Positions 15,728-24,377 of a stretch of DNA of 64,000 nt are shown piece after piece. A model generated the notes under the pieces. The model was not told where the DNA came from. It saw only the letters and a program-made list of their open reading frames with translations, and ran no database searches. Each line of letters begins with the position of its first letter. Position 1 is the stretch's first letter. The position numbers were made by a program, and so were the translations under genes. Source of the DNA: an uncultured Bacteroidia bacterium (GTDB taxonomy: Bacteria > Bacteroidota > Bacteroidia > Bacteroidales > F082); NCBI GenBank assembly GCA_902774365.1, contig CACYHX010000010.1, forward strand, positions 26,173 through 90,172, in the 5' to 3' direction.

Positions 15728-18700
15728 CGGATCCAGATTTTTGCCACGTCGACGCAGCCGTCAATGATGATGTCCATATCGCTGAATGCGAAATTCAAGC
15801 CGTATTTGCGTTTGATGTTGTCGATGAGCTCGTCTTCCAGTTCGATTTTCAAACGGCCGATGATGTCGCTTTTCGATTGCCAGTCCACTAGGACAGAGCC
15901 GTCGACAATGACTGTCTTGCGAATGATTTCATCGAAGGCACGAGTGGTTTCCAAAGCCATGTCTCGGACGGGCATGTCGAGGAAGAGTCGCTTGTAGTTC
16001 TCCAAAGCAATACCAAAATAGGCCTTTGCCGCGTTGTTGTGCTCAAGTTCAGTGGGGAGTTCGCTATCCGTATGGTTGAGCACGTCTTCTTTGTATTGCA
16101 TCATTTTCTCCAAATATTCATTGTCGGTCAATCGCCCTTGTTCATAGAGTTCGATGGCTTCCTTGATGAGTTGGGAGAATTTCTTGTAAAACGCCGGATC
16201 GGAATCCATGTTTTCACGGATGTATTTGGAAGTGCGGGTTGCGATGGTGTCGGCTTTGGCGGCAGTGCCCACCACGCTATCCACTTCCTTTTGGAAGTTC
16301 TCCTTGTCGAAGATGTTGACGAGGTTAGTGATGACCCTTACGGCGTCGCTCTCCACATGGTGGTTGATGAGTTTCTCGATGCGGGCTTCGTATTTCTTGT
16401 AATCGATGGTGTCGGAATAGCGGAGCTGCACGGCAGTGCGCAGTTTGGCGAACATGTTGAGGTCGTCTTTGTAGCGGCGGATGGTTTTCTCGTCGGTGAG
16501 CTCATGGAATTCCATGGTGGACAAAGCCAACTGCAAGACGGAGGAATAGGCCGAAAGGCGGTCATAGAACTCATGACGTCGGTCTTCCAAACGCAGCGAT
16601 TGGGCGTAGGCTTCCAAGTCGCGCTTGTTAGGGATGGTCTTGAACATGTCCCACAAGTCGTTGTATCGTTGGGGCAGCTCGGCGATTTTGTCAATCACGG
16701 GCACCAAGGTGTCGCGGAACACCTCTCGGTCGTCTTCATCGTATTCGGAGTAGATGCTCAAAGCATCATCCAGTTCCCTCAATACGCCGTAATAGTCAAT
16801 GATATAGCCGTAGTCTTTCCCTTCGCATGTGCGGTTTACGCGCGCAACGGCTTGCAGCAGGGTATGGCCTTTGAGGTTGCGGTCGAGGTACATGATGGCC
16901 ACTTTGGGCTCGTCGAAGCCAGTGAGCAGCTTGTCCACCACAATCATGATCTCGGGCAACTCTTGGTTTTTGAATCGTGAAATGAGGTTTTCTTGGTATT
17001 TGGCTGGCGTTCCGTGCTCGTCCATCATTTGTTTCCAAAACGCTTTTACTTCTTGTGGCGTACCACCGTAGGCAATCTCTTCGCCTTCGCGATCGTCAGG
17101 GGCGGTAATGAGCACTTCCGACGATACTTTTCCAATCTCGTCTAGATACTTTTTGTATAAGATGGCCACGCGTTTAATGGGTGTCACCAACATGGCTTTG
17201 AACCCTGTTCCTTGCCAGTTTTTCGAGTAATGGTCGGAGATGTCGGAGGCGATGGAGAAGATGCGTTGCTCGGTTTGGTTGAGGATGTCGGTACGCGAGA
17301 ATTTCTTCTTCAAGTCGGTGGACTGCTCGTAGGTGAGGTCTTCGCAGGCTTGGCTGAAGAAATTGTCAATGGGGCCTTCGCTTACTGTTTGGGGCGAGAG
17401 CCGCCCTTCGTAGAGCAACGGCACAACAGCCTTGTCGTCGACGGCTTGCTTGACGGTATAAACGGGCTTGATGATGCCGCCAAAGGTTAGGGCGGTGTTC
17501 TTGTCTTTCTTCATCAAAGGCGTGCCGGTGAAGGCAATCTTGCAAGCGTTGGGCAGCACGCGGTTCATCTGGATGGCCAGTTCCTTGTATTGGCTACGGT
17601 GAGCCTCGTCGATCAGGATGAAGATATTGGGGTCGGTGAGAGATTGCTTGATCTTTTTGATGGCCGTGGCAAATTTGTTGATGACGGTGGTGATGACGGC
17701 ATCGGTATCACTCTCCAGTAGTTCTACCAGTCTCCTACCTGTGGTGGCGTTCTCCACCTGTTTGCCGCATTTGCGGAAGGTCTTGGTGATTTGGTCGTCC
17801 AAGTCGGTGCGGTCGGTGACCAACACGATGCGTGGGTTGCGGATGCTGGGCTCTTGTGCGATTTTCTGGGCCAGCATCACCATGGTCAGCGATTTGCCGC
17901 TGCCTTGCGTATGCCATACCACACCTCCGTTTCGGTGCCCGGCTTCGATAGACTTCACGCGTTCGACGGTTTCTTTCACGGTGAAAAACTGCTGATAGCG
18001 AGCCAACTTCTTGACACCAGCATCGAAGATGGTGAAGTGAAAGATGAGTTCCAGTAGGCGCTCGGGGCGACAGAGGTTGTAGAGGTATTCGTCTTGCAGG
18101 GTAGGGGTTCGCATTTCCTCGTGACCCTCGTTGACCAGTTCCAGCAACCGCTTGTGATACTCCATCTCTGCCTCTTTGTTGATGAACATCTCATGCCATT
18201 TGCTCCAGAACTGGGCGGCCGATCCCGTGGTGGCATAGCTGCCGAAACTGTTGCCGATGGACAAAAGCAGGGCACTGTAGACATAGAGGCTACGGATGCC
18301 GTCGTCTTTTTGGTTGCGCAGGTGTTGCGATACGGCTTGTTCCTCGGCGCCTTTGATGTCGGGGCGTTTGCATTCAATGATGACTAGCGGGATGCCATTC
18401 ACGAAGAGTACAATGTCAGGACGGTAGGTGTCGCTGGAACCAGAACGTGTGACGGCAAACTCCTCGGTAACTTGATAGACGTTGTTCTCGGGGTGTTGCC
18501 AGTCGATGTAGCGCATGGTATAGCTCTTCTTGTCGCCGTCGATGCTTTGCTCAAAGGCTTTTCCGAGGGTGAGCAGGTTATACACCGCCTCGTTGCCGTT
18601 GAGGTAACCGCCTTCCATGGGCACGTTGCGCATGGCGATGACGCCATTCTCGATGTTCTGCTCCGAAAAGCGTGCCTCGCTGTGGCTGCCGATGCGGATG

Positions 18701-18876
18701 GAGTTCAATGCACGTAACTGACGCCGCAGCACCTCTTCCAGTAGCACGTTGGAGGTCTTTCCGCCGCGCAGTTCCAGCGCCTCTTCGGGCGAGAGGTACT
18801 GGTAGCCTAACTTTTGCAGCAGTTCCAATGCCGGTTTTTGGCTGATATCGTTTTCTTTGAAGGAGATGAGACTCAT
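15724..18876 (-). CDS. hsdR: Type I restriction enzyme, R (motor/nuclease) subunit
   Basis: HsdR translocates and cuts unmethylated DNA in complex with HsdM and HsdS. The 1050-residue product has an N-terminal PD-(D/E)xK nuclease (PD at 153-154, ECKRP at 168-172) and two RecA-like helicase domains. Walker A TQGSGKS is near 324-330, Walker B DEAH at 423-426, and VARVNRTCEGKDYG is helicase motif VI. A helical C-terminus for HsdM contact follows. ATG 18876 is used (MSLISFKENDISQKPALE). The frame can be extended to 18921, but those 15 codons come from a duplicated repeat. A 142-bp AT-rich, repeat-bearing gap separates it from the upstream ATPase gene. Confidence 0.96.
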   Translation of the reverse strand: MSLISFKENDISQKPALELLQKLGYQYLSPEEALELRGGKTSNVLLEEVLRRQLRALNSIRIGSHSEARFSEQNIENGVIAMRNVPMEGGYLNGNEAVYNLLTLGKAFEQSIDGDKKSYTMRYIDWQHPENNVYQVTEEFAVTRSGSSDTYRPDIVLFVNGIPLVIIECKRPDIKGAEEQAVSQHLRNQKDDGIRSLYVYSALLLSIGNSFGSYATTGSAAQFWSKWHEMFINKEAEMEYHKRLLELVNEGHEEMRTPTLQDEYLYNLCRPERLLELIFHFTIFDAGVKKLARYQQFFTVKETVERVKSIEAGHRNGGVVWHTQGSGKSLTMVMLAQKIAQEPSIRNPRIVLVTDRTDLDDQITKTFRKCGKQVENATTGRRLVELLESDTDAVITTVINKFATAIKKIKQSLTDPNIFILIDEAHRSQYKELAIQMNRVLPNACKIAFTGTPLMKKDKNTALTFGGIIKPVYTVKQAVDDKAVVPLLYEGRLSPQTVSEGPIDNFFSQACEDLTYEQSTDLKKKFSRTDILNQTEQRIFSIASDISDHYSKNWQGTGFKAMLVTPIKRVAILYKKYLDEIGKVSSEVLITAPDDREGEEIAYGGTPQEVKAFWKQMMDEHGTPAKYQENLISRFKNQELPEIMIVVDKLLTGFDEPKVAIMYLDRNLKGHTLLQAVARVNRTCEGKDYGYIIDYYGVLRELDDALSIYSEYDEDDREVFRDTLVPVIDKIAELPQRYNDLWDMFKTIPNKRDLEAYAQSLRLEDRRHEFYDRLSAYSSVLQLALSTMEFHELTDEKTIRRYKDDLNMFAKLRTAVQLRYSDTIDYKKYEARIEKLINHHVESDAVRVITNLVNIFDKENFQKEVDSVVGTAAKADTIATRTSKYIRENMDSDPAFYKKFSQLIKEAIELYEQGRLTDNEYLEKMMQYKEDVLNHTDSELPTELEHNNAAKAYFGIALENYKRLFLDMPVRDMALETTRAFDEIIRKTVIVDGSVLVDWQSKSDIIGRLKIELEDELIDNIKRKYGLNFAFSDMDIIIDGCVDVAKIWIR

Positions 18877-18899
18877 GATACAACTTGTTTGAACAACTA

Positions 18900-19026
18900 C
18901 TTTGTCACTTTTTGTGGCCAAGATGAGTGACTAAGTTATTTATTGCTAATATATTTATTATCAGTTATTTAATTATTTACTTAGTCGCTTTTTCTTGGTC
19001 GGTGACTAAGATGAGTGACTAAGTTA
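18900..19026. repeat. Duplicated 3'-end repeats between the AlbA ATPase gene and hsdR
   Basis: The 19-mer AAGATGAGTGACTAAGTTA occurs exactly at 18920-18938 and 19008-19026. The larger unit at 18980-19018 matches 33 of 39 bases of coding sequence inside the ATPase gene (19235-19273), and a shortened third copy lies at 18900-18930. On the minus strand the copies would encode SLNLVTDKEKVTK, SLILVTDQEKATK and SLILATKSDKV. The gap is therefore partly made of duplicated gene fragments. Confidence 0.75.
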
Positions 19027-20461
19027 AAATACGCTGGTATTTTTGATTTCGGCTGTTGGGTTTGTTTGGGATAGTCATTGCAAGGAAACCGCTTTCAATA
19101 AGCGGATCTATATAGTGGCTCTTTACATAATGCCGATGCTTTAGACCTATGTGTTCCATGATTTCTGTCAGGCTTCTAGGAGTGGAACAATATGTAAGAA
19201 TGTCATTAACTGTCTCTGTTAACTTGGTCACCGACTTAGTCACTTTTTCTTTATCAGTGACCAAGTTGAGTGACAAAGACGGCCTCACGGTTACCTCAAA
19301 TGCTGTAATCTTATCTACTCTGAACTCTGGCTCAGGATTGCCATTTTCTTGAAGCATTGTTTTAACACGTTGAATACCACGGTTGAACATGTTGACATAC
19401 TTTAATCCTCTCATGGCCTCGGCCACAACAGGGTTGCGATAGTCGTTCACTGTTGGGAAATTCTCTGGACGTGCTTCACCGTACAGGCCACCTGCATTCA
19501 AGATTTCTATCCGATCTTCATATTGATAAAGCCGGATGGGCATATTGGATTGATAATCACGGTGCATACAAGCGTTCATCAGCAACTCTCTTAAGGCCAG
19601 TTCAGGATAGTTGAATACGGTCTTTTCGCGCAGCATGCTGATGGGCATCGGGCGAGAGGTTACAACAGCATCTTTGACAAAGTTCTCCAGTTGTGGCAAC
19701 ATCTTGCCAAGGCTTCCTTTGATTTGTCGTTCATTAAGGATGTCGCTGCCGTTGTCTTTTCCTGAAAAATGTACATATTGCACATAGCTGCCATGTAAGA
19801 AATATTGTGGATTCTTCCCGAAGAGAATGATGGCGGCATTGGTGGGACAATCGTGCGTTAAATCGTACAGATGTATGGCGGCCAGTTGCTCCTTGATGTC
19901 GCGCTTGTCGCCAGCCAATACTTCCGCATCAATAACCTGCGGGAGGTATTCCTGCTTGATAAAAGCTGTGTCAATGTCATCTATTGTTGCCCCCAAGCAG
20001 GGCATGGCGTCGAAGGTGGCCATATAAGAGGTTCTGCGCTCCAACAGGATGCGTTCTTCCGCTTCGGTAGCGATGTCGCGGCGGGGACCGATGCGCACGA
20101 AGGTCCGACCACGATACCGCACAGGCGGAAGCAGCGAAGGCGAGACCTCGGCCACAAGCAGGTCGCCTTCGGGGAACTCGAAGCGTTCGACCGACATGAT
20201 AGGCAAGGGCAGGATGTTTCCGTCGGAACGGATGGCGGCGATCTTCTTGAGCAGGGCATCATCGACTTTCAGCCCCGATAGTGTGCCGTTGTCGTAGGCT
20301 CCAATGATCAGATACCCTTTTTTCCTGGAATTGGGCAAGTCGTTGGAGAAAGCACAGATGGCTTCCTGAAACTTATCCATATCGGCGGTAGAGGTGGTGC
20401 GCTCCACGCGGTAGGTCTCTGTGCTTTGCAGTAGTTCTTGAAGTTCGGGTTTTGTTATCAT
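19019..20461 (-). CDS. AlbA_2/Schlafen-type ATP-binding protein with winged-helix C-terminus
   Basis: The 480-residue protein has an N-terminal AlbA_2 (Schlafen-like) putative nucleic-acid-binding domain at about 1-135 (ETYRVERTTST...FSNDLPNSRKKGYLIIGAYDNGTLSG). A RecG-like divergent ATPase (HATPase_c_4) region lies at about 270-370: ELALRELLMNACMHRDYQSN and IRIEILNAGGL-like sequence. A winged-helix module comes after 420 (TPRSLTEIMEHIGLKHRHYVKSHYIDPLIE). A VTDKEKVTKSVTK tail repeat links the two. Such proteins are common inside type I RM loci (rlo-type genes) with an undefined regulatory or defence role. It lies 12 bp after a TIR gene, suggesting co-transcription. Confidence 0.85.
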   Translation of the reverse strand: MITKPELQELLQSTETYRVERTTSTADMDKFQEAICAFSNDLPNSRKKGYLIIGAYDNGTLSGLKVDDALLKKIAAIRSDGNILPLPIMSVERFEFPEGDLLVAEVSPSLLPPVRYRGRTFVRIGPRRDIATEAEERILLERRTSYMATFDAMPCLGATIDDIDTAFIKQEYLPQVIDAEVLAGDKRDIKEQLAAIHLYDLTHDCPTNAAIILFGKNPQYFLHGSYVQYVHFSGKDNGSDILNERQIKGSLGKMLPQLENFVKDAVVTSRPMPISMLREKTVFNYPELALRELLMNACMHRDYQSNMPIRLYQYEDRIEILNAGGLYGEARPENFPTVNDYRNPVVAEAMRGLKYVNMFNRGIQRVKTMLQENGNPEPEFRVDKITAFEVTVRPSLSLNLVTDKEKVTKSVTKLTETVNDILTYCSTPRSLTEIMEHIGLKHRHYVKSHYIDPLIESGFLAMTIPNKPNSRNQKYQRILT

Positions 20462-20473
20462 AATGATGAGATT

Positions 20474-21073
20474 TTACGAATTTCTTCGACGCATTGGTCT
20501 GCTTAAATCATAATCACAATTTGCACGGTCTTCATATGCGCGGTCAATCATATATTGTAATTTGTCCGCATTTAATTTATTCCAAGGAATAACCGAAACA
20601 TGTGCGCCCGTTTTTAGAAGATTATCAATAATACGATCCGGCATATATGGATACCTCCTCTCGAATTCTTCTCGTTCAGTTATTGTACACCATTTTGTGT
20701 TTTCAGGGAAAACATATTCCTTTTCTCCTTTATGGCTTGCTGTATAATAATCGCAATTAACGCTAGGAAGATTAATTACAATAATGCCTGATTTTTTGTT
20801 GATTTTCCCATCAAACATGCTTGAGTAGATTTCCCAGTCCACATGTTTGCGATGTTTTGTTTCTGTGCCAACAAGAACTATCGTTACAGACGACTCTTTT
20901 AGGTATTCATCTCTGATTTTGACTCTAATTTGTTCGTCTGTCAAATCGTCAGAAATGTCACCAGTATCGACAGACCAATCTTCAAAAATGTTGTTGTCTT
21001 TGCCAAATTTCACCAATTCATTTTTATACCATTGGTCATTATCATGATGATAGCTTATAAAAACTCTATGCAT
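20474..21073 (-). CDS. ThsB-like TIR protein (MTH538/DUF1863 fold), 199 aa
   Basis: The single-domain protein matches the MTH538 TIR-like family (PF08937) that includes Thoeris ThsB. Strand 1 is HRVFISYHHDNDQW. Then come FEDWSVDTGDISDDLTDEQIR, SSVTIVLVGTETKHRKHVDW and Glu81 in VDWEI, the position of the catalytic NADase glutamate. The C-terminal part (YPYMPDRIIDNLLKTGAHVSVIPW) is predicted helical/strand and accessory. Likely role (inferred): sense infection and convert NAD+ to a cyclic or conjugated ADP-ribose signal. AT-rich codon use differs from the flanking hsdR. Gaps are 4 bp to the upstream TIR-SLOG gene and 12 bp to the downstream ATPase gene. Confidence 0.85.
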   Translation of the reverse strand: MHRVFISYHHDNDQWYKNELVKFGKDNNIFEDWSVDTGDISDDLTDEQIRVKIRDEYLKESSVTIVLVGTETKHRKHVDWEIYSSMFDGKINKKSGIIVINLPSVNCDYYTASHKGEKEYVFPENTKWCTITEREEFERRYPYMPDRIIDNLLKTGAHVSVIPWNKLNADKLQYMIDRAYEDRANCDYDLSRPMRRRNS

Positions 21074-21077
21074 AGTT

Positions 21078-23003
21078 TTATGGTTTAAAAACGTTATTTA
21101 ATCCTTTTAATATCAATGATACTATTTCCAAAATGTTTGTTGTATGAAACAACGTTTCATTGTCTTTGTCAGTTAATCCATTGTCGAATGTATAGTTTTT
21201 AATATGCTCTTTTATTGAAGGATAGTCAATTTTGTCGCTATTATTGGTGTTATAATAAGATACAAAGTCTGTGTAAGAAGGTGTTTCAGCTGCTAATTTC
21301 ATAAGGTCAACATCGTTATCTTCTCGAATGTCAACAATAGCTTTGGCTGCACCTCCAAAACCGCCAATCAAATAGATTGGATGTTTCTTTTCAGAAGCAA
21401 TCAAAAACTCTTCAATTATACCAGCGTATTTACCCTTAAACCCGGTCAATCTTCCTCCTAAAATGATACGAGCGTCGACGTTGTCCTCCATTTCATTCCT
21501 CATTTTTGTTAGGGAAAGTGTCCAAATGTTAAGATTCTCATTTCCTACTGGAGATATGAATTCACTAGCATTGACACCGTCAGGTGCACCAACGAATTTT
21601 GGTTCTACTCGACGATGAATAAACTCCGCTTCGTTACTTTTGGTGATGTTCAAATGTATAGGCCATGCAAAATAGTTTGTGAAATACTTTTCTTGTCTAT
21701 CTGCTTTTTCTTTTTCACCATATTGATACGAGAAATTCTCAAAAGATTCTGTGAAACCATCTTTTCTTAAATCCCCACCATATACCAGATATCCTCCGGC
21801 TTTTACAATGTACCGTGATAATTCTAATACCACATCTTTTAACATGGATTTAGCGCAGCCACATTCTTGCATGTCATCGCTTTCTGAAACAGAAAAGGCA
21901 ATTCTTTTGTTCTTTAAATGTTCAATGGAATTTGCCATTGCTTCTGTTGGCGTTACAAAAGAGATCGCATTATTGAAATCTGTCAAAACAGATTGCTCTT
22001 CTTTGCCAAGTGGTGGTTCAGGATAAAGAATCTTTTTCCCATCCTTTGGAAGGGTTATAAATGAAAACAATTCTGGATTGTGAGGAATGAAGTTGTCAAT
22101 ACTAGTATTAGCAGCTTTGATAGCTTGCAGTAAATGAGATTGATAAACTTGATTCAAAGCGGTTTTTAGTAAAACAATGATCATTTCCGACCAATCAGTA
22201 TTGTATTGAATCATTGGGCAATTCCCAATATATGGGAATGTGCGTTTTACTCTCTTTTTTACACAATTTACGATAACGGTGGGGATGTCATTCCTTTTTG
22301 CTGTCAATACTTCATTTCTGCACCATTCACGGTCTGTGTATACATCGGAATTTAAAACAACTAATAGGGATGAAGCAACACTCTTTTCAATCTGCTTGGC
22401 GAAATCATTTCCATCCAATATGTCATTCTCATCAAAAAAAGTACTCAATTTGGTAGATGAATTGAGATAATCACGCAATTCCTTCGCTCCTGACAGACAA
22501 TCTTTTTTTGCGTGACTGATAAACAATTGTATTTTTTGCTCTGGATTTGTCAAGAGACGATATAGCGATTCCAGCAATCTTGTTTGTATCAATTTCCAAT
22601 TATCTTCGAAACAATAGTTTTCCAATTTGATAGCTTGAATCTTTTCAGTTTTAGTATTTATTTCAAAAGCATATTGATATAGACCTATGCCATAAATCTT
22701 GACATTGTCGCTAGTATGTGCGACGAGGTCATCAATATATTTTCTCCATTCATTACTACAGAACATTTGTTCATCTATCAACATGATAATGGCTACTTTT
22801 TCGCTTTCATCATAATTGATAGATAGAATATTATCTCCATCTTTGCCTGTGCGTAAATATACAGGAATATCAATGCCATCCGTTAATGGCCGATCAATAT
22901 CCCTGCAAAGCAGTTGATAGATCATATCAAAGGCTTTTTCACCATCAGAGTAATCCGAATGATACAATACGTATGTTGCTAAAGGCATTTTTATCTTTTC
23001 CAT
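21078..23003 (-). CDS. TIR-SLOG protein, candidate signal-gated NADase effector, 641 aa
   Basis: Three regions. Residues 8-150 look like a degenerate TIR fold (ATYVLYHSDYSDGEKAFD, IDIPVYLRTG, VAIIMLIDEQMFCSNEW). Residues 158-285 are a clear TIR: IQLFISHAKKDCLSGAKEL, FFDENDILDG, LLVVLNSDVYTDREWCRNE with catalytic-type Glu231. Residues 366-560 resemble a SLOG nucleotide-binding domain: RIAFSVSESDDMQECG, GGYLVYGGDLR at 403-413, GGRLTGFKGKYAGIIEE at 516-532, IYLIGGFGGAAKAI at 543-556. In Thoeris, ThsA couples SIR2 to SLOG; here a TIR takes the effector place. I infer activation by a signal made by neighbouring TIRs, then NAD+ depletion. It lies 2 bp from one TIR gene and 4 bp from another, and is strongly AT-rich. 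Confidence 0.8.
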   Translation of the reverse strand: MEKIKMPLATYVLYHSDYSDGEKAFDMIYQLLCRDIDRPLTDGIDIPVYLRTGKDGDNILSINYDESEKVAIIMLIDEQMFCSNEWRKYIDDLVAHTSDNVKIYGIGLYQYAFEINTKTEKIQAIKLENYCFEDNWKLIQTRLLESLYRLLTNPEQKIQLFISHAKKDCLSGAKELRDYLNSSTKLSTFFDENDILDGNDFAKQIEKSVASSLLVVLNSDVYTDREWCRNEVLTAKRNDIPTVIVNCVKKRVKRTFPYIGNCPMIQYNTDWSEMIIVLLKTALNQVYQSHLLQAIKAANTSIDNFIPHNPELFSFITLPKDGKKILYPEPPLGKEEQSVLTDFNNAISFVTPTEAMANSIEHLKNKRIAFSVSESDDMQECGCAKSMLKDVVLELSRYIVKAGGYLVYGGDLRKDGFTESFENFSYQYGEKEKADRQEKYFTNYFAWPIHLNITKSNEAEFIHRRVEPKFVGAPDGVNASEFISPVGNENLNIWTLSLTKMRNEMEDNVDARIILGGRLTGFKGKYAGIIEEFLIASEKKHPIYLIGGFGGAAKAIVDIREDNDVDLMKLAAETPSYTDFVSYYNTNNSDKIDYPSIKEHIKNYTFDNGLTDKDNETLFHTTNILEIVSLILKGLNNVFKP

Positions 23004-23005
23004 AA

Positions 23006-23806
23006 TTATTCTCCTGTGTTTCTTTGCATTTGTGGAATACTATTTCTTCTTTTGTCATCATTGGCCCGTTGTCTAAATGCTTTTTCAATTGCATTCTGCA
23101 TGAAAACTCTATCTTCGGTCCAATCAATCATTACTGCATAACCAGAGACGTAGTTTTCGATAAACCTTTTAGGATAATTGATCTTAAGACGCTGATTAAT
23201 TGGTTTTTTGTAATCAGGATGAGTTGGTAAAACAATACCCAATAGCCCCGCATAATGGTCACCAACTTTATAATTGAGTGCTCCCGATATTTCCCAGTCA
23301 ACGTGTTTCCTATGTTTTGTCTTTGCCCCAAGTAGAACGACTAATACTGTGGTGTCGTACAAATATTCCTTTTGAATTAATTGTTTGATATATTCATCGC
23401 TGTTATCAGAATCAATGTCTCCTTTTTGTACTGATTTGTTTACTATTAAATCATCAAACAAGTTTTCATAGTATTTCTTGTATTGCTCGTCTTTATGATA
23501 GTAACTCAAAAAGGTTTTACGTTTCGTGATGTTTTGGGGAAGTTTTGTCGCGCCATAACCTCCAATAGATATAATATCTTTATAAGCGTCATACTCTACC
23601 GTGTCGTTTAGTATTGCATATTTCCCTGACCTGTTTTTGTTTAATTTACAAAACGTCTTACCAATGCTCAGTTTTTGTTTGAACCAATTTCTATCGTGTG
23701 TTTCAAAAGCATCAATTGTTTTGCTTTGAGAATCAATTTTTCCACAAAAAATACTGACGATTCTGTTATTCTCAAAAGAGATTTTTGTTATTCCATAATC
23801 TTTCAT
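23006..23806 (-). CDS. ThsB-like TIR protein with extra N-terminal domain, 266 aa
   Basis: Residues about 96-225 are an MTH538-type TIR domain close to the 199-residue neighbour: KTFLSYYHKDEQYKKYYENL, KGDIDSDNSDEYIKQLI, VLVVLLGAKTKHRKHVDW and Glu172. Both share the string TKHRKHVDWEI, pointing to duplication. Residues 1-92 (ITKISFENNRIVSIFCGKID, FETHDRNWFKQKLSIGK, DIISIGGYGATKLP) form a small strand-rich domain I cannot assign; a DUF3892-like module is possible. That part could be the infection sensor, which would give the two ThsB-like proteins different triggers. It is coupled to the TIR-SLOG gene by a 2-bp gap. Confidence 0.82.
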   Translation of the reverse strand: MKDYGITKISFENNRIVSIFCGKIDSQSKTIDAFETHDRNWFKQKLSIGKTFCKLNKNRSGKYAILNDTVEYDAYKDIISIGGYGATKLPQNITKRKTFLSYYHKDEQYKKYYENLFDDLIVNKSVQKGDIDSDNSDEYIKQLIQKEYLYDTTVLVVLLGAKTKHRKHVDWEISGALNYKVGDHYAGLLGIVLPTHPDYKKPINQRLKINYPKRFIENYVSGYAVMIDWTEDRVFMQNAIEKAFRQRANDDKRRNSIPQMQRNTGE

Positions 23807-23818
23807 GACACGATGTTT

Positions 23819-24364
23819 TTATAAATTCCAGTCCAGATAATTATCTAACGGATGAACACTTGTGCTTTCATTAATTAGTCTCTTTGAAGAAAACATTTTT
23901 TCTTTGTATTCACCAGCCAGATTTGAAATGTAATCGTTTAATGTCTTTGTGCCTCTAATCAAAGTGACAGTTTTAAGGTAGTCTGGCAGATTCTCTTCTT
24001 TAATGCCTTTCAATGTTAATGCGGATAGTTGTGTTATATCATAACCATAGCCAACTTCCCACGGAACCCATTTTGAGTATAGCGTATTCGGTGATATTAC
24101 ACACAGCATATGCGAGCTTTGTTGAATGCCTTTTTTTATGGAATTGACGACTCCCCTTGGGTTGTTGTTTTGGTAATAGTACTTCAAATCTTTATCATAC
24201 TCGTCGAAATACACATCAATATCTGCTTTTATTAGATAATCTGCAATATGTTTGCAAATTTGCGCATCTGCTTTTTGATGACTTATAAATACGCACTTTA
24301 TGCCTAGTTGTTTTCTATGTAAAGCAGTTTGCTCGTTTAATTGTTTCCGGTTAAATCCTGACAT
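23819..24364 (-). CDS. TIR-domain protein (conventional type), 181 aa
   Basis: A single TIR domain of the broader TIR_2 type, distinct from the MTH538 pair: GIKCVFISHQKADAQICKHI, ADIDVYFDEYDKDL, SSHMLCVISPNTLYSKW, then PWEVGYG with Glu103 at the catalytic position. Such proteins hydrolyse or cyclise NAD+ in bacterial immunity. No other domain is present. It is the first TIR gene of the block, 13 bp after hsdS and 12 bp before the next TIR gene. Composition is AT-rich like the other TIR genes. Its role beside two ThsB-like proteins is unclear; it may be a second signal producer. Confidence 0.85.
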   Translation of the reverse strand: MSGFNRKQLNEQTALHRKQLGIKCVFISHQKADAQICKHIADYLIKADIDVYFDEYDKDLKYYYQNNNPRGVVNSIKKGIQQSSHMLCVISPNTLYSKWVPWEVGYGYDITQLSALTLKGIKEENLPDYLKTVTLIRGTKTLNDYISNLAGEYKEKMFSSKRLINESTSVHPLDNYLDWNL

Positions 24365-24377
24365 AATTCAATGTATT

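Noticed and set aside
18877-18921. N-terminal extension of HsdR (MATKSDKVVVQTSCI)
   Set aside because: These codons come from the third copy of the repeat shared with the AlbA gene end; family proteins begin at MSLISFKEN.
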